NCBI GenBank assembly: GCA_006538405.1
Contig: BJKQ01000003.1
Location: 2,294,001 to 2,358,000, forward strand
Origin: Hansfordia pulvinata
Lineage: Eukaryota; Ascomycota; Sordariomycetes; Xylariales
Reading direction: 5' to 3'
Length of the DNA stretch: 64,000 nt
The position numbers and the translations under genes are program-made. Shown here piece after piece: positions 35,402 through 46,475 of the stretch. Position 1 is the stretch's first letter. Each line of letters opens with the position of its first letter. The notes below the pieces were generated by a model. The model saw only the letters and a list, made by a program, of their open reading frames with translations, made no database searches and had not been told where the DNA came from.

Positions 35402-38400
35402 TCAGTCGTCACCAAATGCGTATCCAGGCTGCGGGCTCACGGCGCCGCTAGCGCTCACGCTCCCAGCACCGGAAAAGTAGCTCTGGTCAATGTGGAAAAT
35501 CCAGTCCAGCTTGTCGCGTTCGTTGCGCGCAGCGAACAGCCACGTGTTGTCGGTCCCGTAAACTGCAAAGACGCCCGCTTGCAGGCGCTCGCTGAGCCCG
35601 CCAAGACCCGGACCGGAACGCCCCGACGACCCAGAGACGCTGCGGGCGCCGTTGGCACCTGCGCCGTTGCCATTGGTTGTCAAGTCGCCGTCAACGTCCT
35701 CGTCGTGGCTGCTGAACAAAGCCAGTATCTCGGGCTGGCTATCGACGCGCGAGTTCCGTAGGCTGACAATCGCCACTTCGTCACCGTCTGTGGCGTTGTG
35801 CAGATGCATATAAGGGCGACGAAGTTCCACAAAACGCTTCACCCACTTGCTCGAGTCATTGTTCGGCACCAGCAGGTAGCCGCCCTTGAGCACTTTGGGG
35901 TTCTTGGGCACGCGGAGAATCGTGGCAATAAGGCGCGGCGGACTCGGTGCCTCCGGCGGGATACCATCAGTCGGCGGCGTGGTATTGGACGGGCTGAGTA
36001 TGCGGATGACAGGGTCTGGGTTGCGCTTCCAGAGCTCGACGCACTTGGTCAATACAGTAGACTCGTGCTCGGAGTATTCAGGTTCTTCCTGCTTCGGCTC
36101 CTCCGGGGCTTCTTCAGCTGAGGCTGTTTCGATCACCTCTGTGGTCTCATCGGATGCCTCCTTGTCTCCAGACTCTGTGCCCTCTCCAGCCTCGGCTTCT
36201 GCGGCAGGGTCCGCGTCCTTAGGGGTGGCAGGTCGGGATGTTTCCGGCGTATCGTTGAGAAGTGCGTTGATAGAGTCTTCATCATCGTCACGCGGCTTCC
36301 GCTCGGGCGACGCGTCATCCTCAGAATGCTCGTCTTCCTCTGCAGGCTTGTTCTTGGGCTCGGGCAGGCCGATTTTCTTAATGAACAGCTGCGCCGCGCC
36401 GATCTCCGAGATGCGCAGCCTCTTCTTGCGAGCTGCAATGAAGTCGCTGACGAGCGAGACCCCCGAGGGGTCCAGTTGGTCAGGTTCTCTTCTCCTTTCA
36501 CATAGTCGTGCTGGCTGTTCATTCGCCACAAATCCCCCACTCTCTTGATGGGGGCATGGCGCAAGCTCAAAGTAAACACGGCCGAGCTCGAGTGCACGAT
36601 CTTGACATGCTGCCACAGAGAAGAAAGAACTGAGGGCTGGCGCACAAAAGTACGCCCAAGGATCTGGCAGCAAATATTGGCGGAAAACTTCATCGGCTCC
36701 GCGAGGTTCTCCGATGTAATGTCCCAAGACAGGCCCATTTGTACCTTGAACTTCTCTGCAGTGACTCGGTCCAGGAGAAGGGAGCCGTGCATACTGGAGT
36801 CCCATTGACCTGAGATGGTTATACTGCGCGTTCCGTTGGCATTCTGTCGGAAAGACGGCTTCGCACTCAGTCTCAAAGGGATGTCCGAGTTAGGCGTGCC
36901 CATGTCTGGAGTTTTGCCCGCATGATCCACCAGTTGGATCTTGCCAACCCTCACAGAGCTGATATCTTCCCAGGGCAGGGCGTCGCCGGAGCTGTGGGTG
37001 AGGTTGATGGCTATCCGGCGCTGGAGTCCCTGGTGGAGCTGGAACGTGCCGTTATCCAGTTCATTGGTCTGTGTGACCTCCACAGGCACATACTCGCCCT
37101 TCTCGTCCAGCTCGAGGATCTGAACCCGAGCAAGCAAATCGTGCTTCTCCTCTGTGAAAAACTGGGACTCGTTGATCCGCGCACCCTTTGGCTTGGTTGC
37201 CGAGCCAGGAATGGTCTCGCGCATCTCATCCCAACTCAGCAGCTTGTCCAGATGCATGCTGGATACCTTGGCGAAGATGGCGATCCGAAGGTTGACATCC
37301 ATGCCGCCAAATAGAGGGACGCTCATACTATGAACGCTGTCGAACCTGATCGGGCCCTCGTCGAAGTCTTTGATCATCTGAGTGGTCGTGACACCGTTCT
37401 CACCGGGGATAAATAGTTGAGCGTGGACATCAGTGCCTTCACGCTCAGGGAAGCCAACCATGTCATGCATGACCACGTTGTACTTCAAGGTGCTTGAAGG
37501 AGCGCGAGCACTCGAGGGCTCCAGGGAAAGCTTGATGATACCAATAGCGTGGGACGTGTGCGGCGACAGGACATCGAGGGTGAAGTCTTGGACGCGGCTG
37601 TCGAAGACAGCCCTGAGAGGCACATCCACCTCGCCGACTAGAGAGTACTCAGGCATGCAAGGCTCGACAAAGGGGTTGTCAAGTTTGAAATGTTGGCTGT
37701 ACTCAGGCTGGTCGAGATACTGGTGCATTTGCCGCATTTGACGCACTCGGTCGTGCAGCTTTTCCAGACTCCAGAAATGGACGACCGAGTTCCTGTAGTC
37801 GACGAGCCGGGCCCCGACGCAAGGTTTCCGGGCCTCTTCCAACGCAACGTCATCGCCCTCAGATACGTCGTTAAGTACCATATCGTAGGATGAACAACGG
37901 GAATGGCCCAGGTCGACGACGGTGAACTGGAAGAAGACATTCTCGCCGAGTTCGTCGCTCATGATCTGGGCCTCCTTCAGAGTTGCAGCGTGCTGAAGTA
38001 CGGCCTCTGCCATTTGGACGTAGTGGCGGTTGCGCCAGTGATGGATGACTTTCTTGGCTCTGCGCTTCTCCTCCTCAGACAGGGTGGGCTTGGCTTTCGG
38101 TCGTTTGAGGGGGTCCATCTTCTCGATCCGAGCCTCGTATTCCTGCTTCTGCACTTCGAGCTGACGCTGCATGTCCGCCTTCATCTGAGTGAAGGTCTCT
38201 TCCATCTTTTCCCTCTCTTTCTTGATTTCTTGTACCTCGGCTTCGCTCCTGGGCGCCTCGTGCGACTCTTCCTTGAGCGACGATGCGCCATCCTTGACTC
38301 GGTCGTCTGCCTCTCCATTCTTCGGAGTCGAGGGCATTGTCAAGGCGGTATCCAGGGAGACGTTGTCCATGGTCCCAGTCGACATGTATTTCTCTCGCAC

Positions 38401-40660
38401 AGGGTACGATGTGTTGGAGTCCATGTCATCCTCGCCATCGCGTTCATTGACACGCTCAGCCCGGGCGCGCTGCACGTCTTCAAAGAGGGCATTAAGCTCC
38501 TCGTCGTTTAGGCTCTGCAAGTTCTTGTCCGTGCCCAAGATGGCGCCTGCAGCCTCCCTTCGCGCGAAAGACCAGTCGGAGTCATGGCCATTCCGTGGTG
38601 CGGGCGACTCGGGCCGGCTCCCATCGCCCACGTCGGAGCCGGCTTTGCTCCAGGACCTCTCATGACCGGGTCGCTGTGCACCTTCCATGCTTTGCAGCTG
38701 GTTTGCGGTAATAGACTGTCTGAGAAGACTTTGTCGTTGCTCGTCCCGCTCTGCCCGTGCCTCCATAGGGTGGTTGAAACGGAAAATATGGAAATCGCCC
38801 AAGATGACGCGGTAACCAGAATGGAGACGAGTGGTCTCGGTCACCCGTTTTCCGTTGACCATGACGGCGGCACCTTCGTTCGGAGTGATAGTCACAGTAC
38901 CATCGGCATGCTCAAAATAGCAATGGTCGTGGAGAATCCGGGTACCGTTGAGACGAACATTGGCTTGGTTTTCCGCGTTCGACGACACATTGCCGACAGT
39001 CGTCCTCCCGTTCCGCAAGTTGTACACAAGACATTCGGCGAGAAGCGGGTCGTCCGATAGGTTGACCAAATGGGGCATCTTCTTTGGCGTGTGAAGTCCG
39101 ACAAAGCCTTTTTCGATGCTGATGCCCAACTCCTCCAAAGCAGCCTCACGCTCTTTGTGGATCTCTTCCGTCTTGACCAATTTCTCTTCCCACGTTTGAT
39201 TCAGGTCGGTCAAGAGCTTCTCGCTCTGGCTGAGTTGCTCGGCGATCTCGGCCTTGGAAACCTTTTGGGTGCTACCGTCGGCCGCCGTGATGCTGACCAT
39301 TTGTTGTTCGAGCGGCGTGCCTTCAGGATATACTTCTTCAGGAACGGCAGCGCCTCCTGCAACGCCCCCGGGCGCGCCTCCGCCAAGCTTTCCTCGAAGC
39401 AACGAGAGCTCCTCCTTCAGCTCTCTGATCATGCGAGCATTGGCGTCTTCATTGACGACGGCGTGGTTCTTGATTCGTTTGGCCGAGTCAGCATAGCGAA
39501 GCGTGCTGAGTGTCTCGTCGTAATTGATGTCTGCCGGACTGATGGCAGCAATCATGGCAGTCATGCTGTTTCCACCCAGAGAGTCCTTGAGGAGCCAGGT
39601 CAGAACACTGTCTCGATAGGGGACCTGATTGCTGCCGCCCTTCTTCTTCTTGGTTCCGGAAGACAGGTCCGCTAGAGCAGCAATGACACGACCAAGTGTC
39701 GACAAGGATCTGTTGATCTCGGCACCTTCTTTGAGGCGGGCACCGGTGGCACCTGTCGATGTTGCTCTTTCCGAACCGGCCAAATCGACCAGACTGATCT
39801 TGGCTTGCTTCTCCATCTCCATCTTGGTATCGGGATCGGTTTTCTTCTGGGTCAGCATGAGGGTGAAGACGGCGTGACTTCGACTCGACGTCTCGTTCAT
39901 GTTGGTTGCGGCGACCGTTCGAGCCTTGTTGCCTTCGTCCATCAGGTTTTCGATTTCCTGGAAGCTGCTGACGACCAACTTGGCCAAGTCCTCGACGTAC
40001 GGACCTGTGGAGGGATGCTCTCGGACCTTCATGGCGCTCTTGGTGGACGGGTTGAGCAAGTCGCGCACTCGCTCGTTGTAAATCTCGAGATAGGACACTT
40101 CAACGGTGCATTTGCTGTTGGTGTCGGACTGGAGGGCGTTGATGCGCTCAAACATGTCCTGGCAAATGCAAGGGATGATTCCGTACTCCTTGCCATAACC
40201 CATCATGGAGTAGGACTTGCCGGAACCAGTCTGGCCATAGGCAAAGATACAGTTGTTGTAGCCCTGGAAGGCATTGTCCAAAAGGGGCTTTCCGAGGTCG
40301 TTATGCAGAGCGTCCTGGCCGGCGTAGTTTTTGTCGGCTTTGTTGCAAGACCAGTAGGAGTGGTCAAAGGCGAACGACTTTGGTGCCGCGTCGGCTTTTC
40401 CCTTTGCTCCAGCGGCGACGTCGGGTGGGGGCGTGAGCACCGTCTGGTTGTTTTTCATTTCCACGATACATTTCGAGCCACGGTCCTTTTCTGGTCTGGG
40501 TCAGCAGAGACGTCAAGAGGAGGGAGGGGGGTGGAACCAAGTAGCCGGGACCGAAGCTGAGGCTCGAGGTGACCGATATGGGAGGGAGCGGAGAGCAACA
40601 CTCACCTCTGCTGTTCAACGGCCGGACTCGCACCACCACCTTGATATTACCACCCGCCAT
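35402..40660 (-). CDS. UNC104: Kinesin-3 motor (Unc104/UncA type), one frame break
   Basis: Plus-end-directed microtubule motor for endosomes and other vesicles in fungal hyphae. Two exons: 40660-40606 and 40490-35402, with a 115-base intron inside the first strand of the motor domain (after MAGGNIKVVVRVRPLNSR). The motor has the P-loop GQTGSGKS (about residues 104-111), switch I NETSSRSH and switch II DLAGSE. An FHA domain follows at about 500-600, then short coiled coils (EREKMEETFTQMKADMQRQL), the KIF1B and DUF3694-type regions, and a C-terminal PH domain at about 1550-1700 (GGYLLVPNNDSSKWVKRFVE) for phosphoinositide binding. The frame breaks at 36460-36464: the coding strand has five G where six would continue NWTPRGVSLVSDFIAARKKR. 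With the base restored the coding length is 5145 bases, 1714 residues, similar to other fungal kinesin-3 proteins. Read literally, it would lose the PH domain. Confidence 0.96.
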
Positions 40661-42319
40661 GCTGGGCTAAAACCGAGGCGACCTGGCGCCGACTGCTAGA
40701 ATGCAAAGATGCACCTGAAGCAGACGCCAGACGCGTCGAGAGGAGTTCGGGTTTTTGACAGGGCGCGTCAGACCGGCATGCGGAAGAGAGGCTCAGGAAG
40801 CAAAGGGTCCGGGGCGAATACGGGCCTCAATCGAGAGCGTTGCTGGCAACTTGGTCGTGACCGCGAGACAGGGGGCGCGCTCGGTCGATCCCAGCTCGGC
40901 GAGAAGGGCGTCGAGAAGCATGTACTCGGAGGCGGGAGACCAAGAGGCGGTCGGCGCGGGCGGAGACGCGCGGGGTCGGAGCGCGGCCAGGCGGCCAGGG
41001 ATGCGGACGGGGTACGGGTGAAGAGGCCGGGGATGGGCCTCGTGAGGACACGAGAGTTTGTTGCGCGATGGCGAGGCGTGGAAGCGGTCGAGAGTCAGGG
41101 TCAGGTGGAAGACGGACTGGAGGTGGGCGCGGTGCACTACCTCGAGATCGCCACCAGCCTCTCCGGCGGGCGTAACGGTTACTGTTGCTGTTACTGTGGG
41201 GGGTCGCGACCGTTTTGTTTACTGCCGGTGTCGCTGTAAGGAGGTACCTAAGGCAATAGGATAGGTACCGTCGCGTATTTGTGTTGTCTTGGGGGGCTCT
41301 TGCAGGCGACTGCCGTTGCCGCCGCTGTCTCGTGTTGTCGTCGCGTCGTGATAATGGATTGAGACTGTCGCGACTGGAGGCGGTTTGTGTGGCCAGGCTG
41401 GCAGGGAATTCTGGGGCCTGGCTGCATTGACACTGCCGGATGAGATGAAAAACGCAACGCCAGCGGACCGTTGTATGCCGCCGCCCATGAGAAGAGGCGA
41501 GGTACATGGAGCAAGGACGCGTGGGGTGTTTTAGTACCGTAAATACGGGCATGTGCCACTCGAAGCGCTCCTCCCAATTCCTGCGTCATGTACCTCGACA
41601 CGGTTTGGCCAAGGGGAGGTACCTAAGGCACTCTACTGAGACGCGCCATCAACCGCGATGGTCATGCGGTCAAACAAGCCAACTTCGATTAGCGATTTTG
41701 AACGTATGGAGGTTAGGTAAGCTATGTTTCTTCCACGTTGTGAGCATCCAAGATTCTTCCCTCTCTTCCAAGTGGATGTCAACTACCTTCCCCTCCACCT
41801 CTCCCAAGATGTAACGACGCTGTCTTGAAGACTGTATAAATCTTGCATGTGCTGGTCGAATCTCAGCCGCAGATAGGGTCATCTAATAAACGCCGCTGCA
41901 ACGTCGATCGCTGACTCGAAGGTGTTTTATCAAAGAAGAGTAGGTACCCAGGCGTATCACCCACAGGTATCCAATGGACCCTAAAGACTTTTGGTGGTAC
42001 CAGGCCACCATCCATCACGCGCCGGGCCGCCAATCCACTTCGGAAGAAAGGCCTTTGTGTCTATTTGCCCTCCACAGCAGCAACAATGCCTCCCGCCGTA
42101 CGTACACCTCAGAGAAGAACCAGGCTTTTCTAGCAACACTTCGCTCACACTGCCCGTTGCCATTGCCATCGCGACCCAGAGACCCGATCTGTCTGTCAAT
42201 ACCATGATGGAGAGGTCGTGACCCTCCGGCGCCTACCTTATGGGGAAGCACCTCTATATACTGCACGCGTGGATACGAGTTACTCGTATACTAACCACAC
42301 GAGCATTGCGACTCGAGAG
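40661..42319. other. Intergenic region
   Basis: About 1.65 kb between the kinesin start and the 3' end of the rhodopsin-domain gene, both on the minus strand. It includes two copies of GGTACCTAAGGCA at 41243 and 41618 and a near-palindrome ATACGAGTTACTCGTAT at 42283. No gene is visible; open frames at 40709-41239 and 40827-41552 overlap on opposite strands and lack domains. Confidence 0.6.
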
Positions 42320-43977
42320 CTACCGGCGGCCCTCGGCCTCGGACGACGTCACCGTCCAGCCCTGCTTGACCCTGATCTCGTTGCCCTTGAGCTCCTCCGC
42401 GCCGCTGCTGTCCGCGCTGTTGGCGCTGTTGCGGCGCAGGCCCGCCACCGCCTCGGCGTCGGCCCCGTCCCCGCCGGGCCGCAGCTCCAGTTCCGACAGG
42501 TTCATGTCTCCCGTGGGCAGCCCCCCCGCTCCTCCCGCCCTTCCTCCTCCTCCGCCGCTGCCGCCGCCGCCGTCTCCGACCCGCGTCCCGCCCCGGGTTC
42601 CACCGGCTCCGTACCCGTACCCGTACCCGTACCCGTACCCGCTCGCCCCGCCTCCGCCTCCGAGCGCGCCCGCCAGCCGCTGCCGGTTGCGCCCGATCTT
42701 GCTGCGCACCGCGCTGCGCCAGTTGGACGAGGGGCTGCTGTCCGTCTGCCGCGCCGAGCCGCTCTTCGAGTACTTGCCCCGCCGCAGCAGCGGCCGGTAG
42801 AAGGGGATGCACGAGATGATGACCGCCACGCCGCACTCGAGCGAGCTGTACACCGTCGCCCACGTCACCGAGTACGTGATGTCTGTGAAGTCGACGCGCA
42901 GGATCGCCGCCAGGCGCGCTATGCCCATTGCTGTGGTGCTGTTGGTGGGGGAGGGAGGGGGAGGAGGAGGAAAATCAGAGTCAGCCTTGTTGGGCGGGAA
43001 CGGGAGGGAGGGGGCAAAGAAAAGAGACGAATTCTTTTGTTTGCGTGGGTGTATAAGGTAGGTACTCACACGATACCCAGCGCAAAGACGATGATCAGCA
43101 CAATCTTCTTGTAGGTGGCCATCTGCAGGTGGACCAGCTCGCGGATCGGGATCGCCAGCACGACGAGGTCGGTGATGATGTTGACGACGCCGGTGCTCAT
43201 CCAGCTCGCCGGCGTGTTGCCGCAGCCGCCGCCCGGGATCGACGTGTCCCAGTTGTACGCCACCGGGTGGCAGAGGAACACGGTCACGCACGCCGTCGCG
43301 ATCATCCACGACACCACCATCGCCCCGCGATGTAGCAGGCCACCGTCATGAAGCGCGTCGGGAACAGCGACCGGTACAGCTCGAGAATCGAGAGCTTGGT
43401 GAAGGCGATGCTGAAGGTGTAGATTAGCTGCACGCTGAAGATGACCTGTTGCGGTGCTCCCAGGGCAGAGGTCAGTCCAAGACCGTACCGTGCCGTACCG
43501 TACCGTACCGTACCGTACAGCTCCGCGCCGGCTGGCACTTGGTTTGCGACTCACCTTCATGAACTTGACAACCACCTCCGGCCCCAGTGTCTTCACCACC
43601 TCAACCGTGTGATACCCGTTGCCGGCCTCCAGCACCGCTACCAGACGGGGGTTGGTTAGCATCGGCTTGCCTCGCCGTCACGCGTCAGGTCTGAGGCTAC
43701 TCACAGTAGACCATGATCACGTCGTAGGCCAACGCCAGTATCTAGGGAGTCGTCTGTCAGCTCCGCTCGGGTGTCGTCTTTTCTTCTCTCTCTAGCGAGT
43801 GTCGAGGCCGCTACTCACCACAGACGGGAAGATCAAGTAGTCGCTCAGGGTCAGGGCTCTCCTGGCGATCCGCCGGGCCAGCAGCCGCAGGCCCATCGCC
43901 ACGGCGGTCACCACGAAGGCCGCGACCATGAGCCCGATGATGGCCCTCTGCTCATGGCCGAGAGGTAGTCGGCCCAT
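42320..43977 (-). CDS. Rhodopsin-domain seven-helix membrane protein, one frame break
   Basis: Member of the fungal rhodopsin-domain integral membrane family, which includes Pth11-like receptors; ligand and role unknown, and no CFEM domain is present. Five exons: 43977-43819, 43741-43705, 43637-43555, 43445-43070 and 42938-42320, introns of 77, 67, 109 and 131 bases. Hydrophobic helices visible include IIGLMVAAFVVTAVAMGLRL, ILALAYDVIMVY, SVQLIYTFSIAFTKLSILEL, MVVSWMIATACVTVFLC, TGVVNIITDLVVLAIPI, KKIVLIIVFALGIV and YSSLECGVAVIISCIPFYRP. AFTKLSILELYRSLFP and DLVVLAIP are family-typical. The cytosolic tail is Gly-rich with a GY repeat. The frame breaks at 43323-43326: four G on the coding strand where five would join CYIAG to AMVVSWMIA. 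Restoring one base gives 1275 bases, 424 residues. Confidence 0.88.
42608..42641. repeat. (GTACCC)n hexanucleotide repeat in coding sequence
   Basis: Five to six tandem hexamers on the plus strand, read on the minus strand as Gly-Tyr dipeptides in the tail of the rhodopsin-domain protein. Confidence 0.9.
43482..43518. repeat. (TACCG)n pentanucleotide repeat in an intron
   Basis: About seven tandem five-base units with one variant unit, inside intron 3 of the rhodopsin-domain gene. Confidence 0.9.
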
Positions 43978-46475
43978 TTCTTCTTCTTCTTCTCTTCCCC
44001 CTACCCGCGTTCCCTTGATATCTCTTCTGTCTCTTCTCCCTGTCTCTTGTCTCCTTGTTCTCTTCTGGGTCTTCCCTTTCCAGTGCTTTCGTCGTGTGTG
44101 TGCCGCTCGTCAGGTTGGTCGAGACGTTTTCGCAAAAAGGGGGGGGAGTGTTCGGAGAATAAAAGACAAAGTTGCCAGAGCGGGGGCGAGATCCTAGCCC
44201 TCGCGCTTCCTAGTTGCGAGTTGGCCTATGAATATACTTGATGTCAAGGCCCCTCGCCTCGCCTCAACCTCGCCTCGCCGCGCCTCGTCAACGTGGGTGC
44301 ACCCATGAATTACATAGCCGTTGCTACTTGTCGTTCCGCTTCCCGGGACGGTAAAGGATCAAGCCTCGCTTAGCGGCCCTGCAGCAGGGGGCCATATCTG
44401 CGTTCCGGTATGTGTCTGCTGGTTCCAGGCCCTGGCGAGGTCGCCGGGCAGGGCAGGGTACTCGTACGTGCGAGAGAGAGAGAAGAGCAGGAGGAGAATG
44501 ATTGCCGAAGAGGGTCTTGACAGACCCATTTGCCGAGACGATGCTCCCCTCCCTTTGCCGGGCACCCATGCGACGGATGCGACGCCGTTGCGCCGTAGTC
44601 CACCCGCATACGAGTAGGACTACAGGTTGTTCGGGGAAGGTAATTTGTTCTTCATCGGCTTGCTGCCTGCCAGAGGTGCAATGCCGTCACCAACTAGTAC
44701 GGGTACGGATCTTACGTCCGAAGTGATTCGAAGACAGACCCGTCCACGCATCCCGGTCGAACATCTGATTTCTATCCCTATACGGGGTGGACAATCTGCT
44801 GGTATGCATCATACTAAGGTGCCCACAAAGCTCGCCAGTGTATTAGTATACTCGTCTCCTCCCACGTGGTTCTGTCGTCGCCAAGCGGTACTGTGACGAC
44901 AAGCTCGAACCTCACTCTCCTGAGATGATGCCCCCGAAGGCTCTATCATGTCGCTTTGAAAGAGATGCTCTTGACAGGCGACCGCTCACACACAATAGGC
45001 CTCATACAGTGAATCTGCCGACCGCACGGCACCCCCCGGTGTACCAGAGACCGGGCGAAAATGCCTGCTCGGGAGGCGATACCTTAAAAGACAGGGGCAT
45101 ATCCTCGGGAGAGAGAGCCCCTTTCCCCCTCCTCGCCACTGACTCGAAGCAGCCTTATTGGGGTCTCGAGCAGGGTCAAGCAAGAGCAAGCCTTTGAGCC
45201 CGTACGAGTCAGGAAATGTCCCCTTGCCTGACCCCTTGGCAGGCAGCGAACAACCGCCCCCTTGCGACCGCTGAGCGAGCCTGTGTGTTCCGCTGGGATC
45301 CCCGGTCCCGGGGACCCGCCGGCGGGGCCGTTGGGTCGAACCCATGCAAGCCTTGGGGGATATACTCGTAGCGAATGCACGTACGAGTACGGATACTCGC
45401 CCGAGAGTAGTGCACCACCTCTTGACCGCCATTCGCGAGGGACTACTCGTAACTACAAGTAGTACTCGTGCTCCGCAGGGCCCGTGAAAGCAGGGAGCAG
45501 CATCACCTCTCACATGGCTGCCACCTCAGCAGAGAAGCCAGGAGGCGAGCTTTTGACATTGCTTCACACCCGCAGTTCACCGCGCCACCTGAGCGCGCCA
45601 GGAAGTCGTCCTCACGAGTCCCAGCCACTCTGTCTTCCCTTTGAACCGGGGCCCAAGTGCCCCAGCATGCAGAGTCATGCTATCTATCAAAGTGGAGCGG
45701 CAGGGTTTCTGTGGGGTGCCACGGGGGGAGGACCCGTCGCCGTTGAAGAATATCTCCGATGAAGAATGATGGCTGCCTGCGGGCGCGCGAAGAAAACCCA
45801 GTCGCTGGCAGGCACCACGACCCGGCACTGTGCAATAGGACTTCGCCCTCTCTTGGCCCTGCACGCCTGGCCCGCTGGGGAGGGGCGGAAGGCAACCGCG
45901 GGTAGAGCAGATATTCGGTAACGGGACGATGCTGATTGCGCCCAGCCCGAGACACTCCACAGCAGATTCTCCAGATGTTGGCTCTAACGCATGCCCGTCC
46001 GCATACGAGTGCTTCTATTCGAGCAGGGAAGCAGGCTTTCCTGCAAGGATTCGACGCCGTCGCGTTCCGGCTTCACGAGGCGTCCCCTCGTGGAGAGTGT
46101 GCCCGCGCACCCTGGTCCCTCGTTCGGGGGAGTGCCTGGCCAGCCCGAACCCTGCTTCAGGGCGATCTTGTGGAGGTTAGCGAGGCTGTAATCGTGTACG
46201 GGGGGGAGACGAGTGGTAGACGGGCAGGGGCTGGGCAGCTGTCAATTCCTGAGCAGATAGAACTTTGGGAGGACGCTATTCTCTGGCGGGACCTCCCCGG
46301 TATATGCTGGCCATCTCGTGGCCCAGAGGGAGGGCGGCCGGGTTCGACTCCTCTGTTCCCTTCTCAACTTGTGCACAGCAGCAACTCGTCGGGTGGTGGC
46401 CGTGTGAATCATTCTGTGTTCCATCCGTTCTGCATACGGAAGCTCGCACCGGCATCCCAACCCCTCCCCTCCCAG
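43978..46475. other. Intergenic region between divergent genes
   Basis: About 2.5 kb that must hold the promoters of the rhodopsin-domain gene and of the cytochrome P450 gene. ACTCGTAC-like words occur at about 44459, 45366, 45383 and 45443. I recognise no gene or RNA. Confidence 0.6.
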
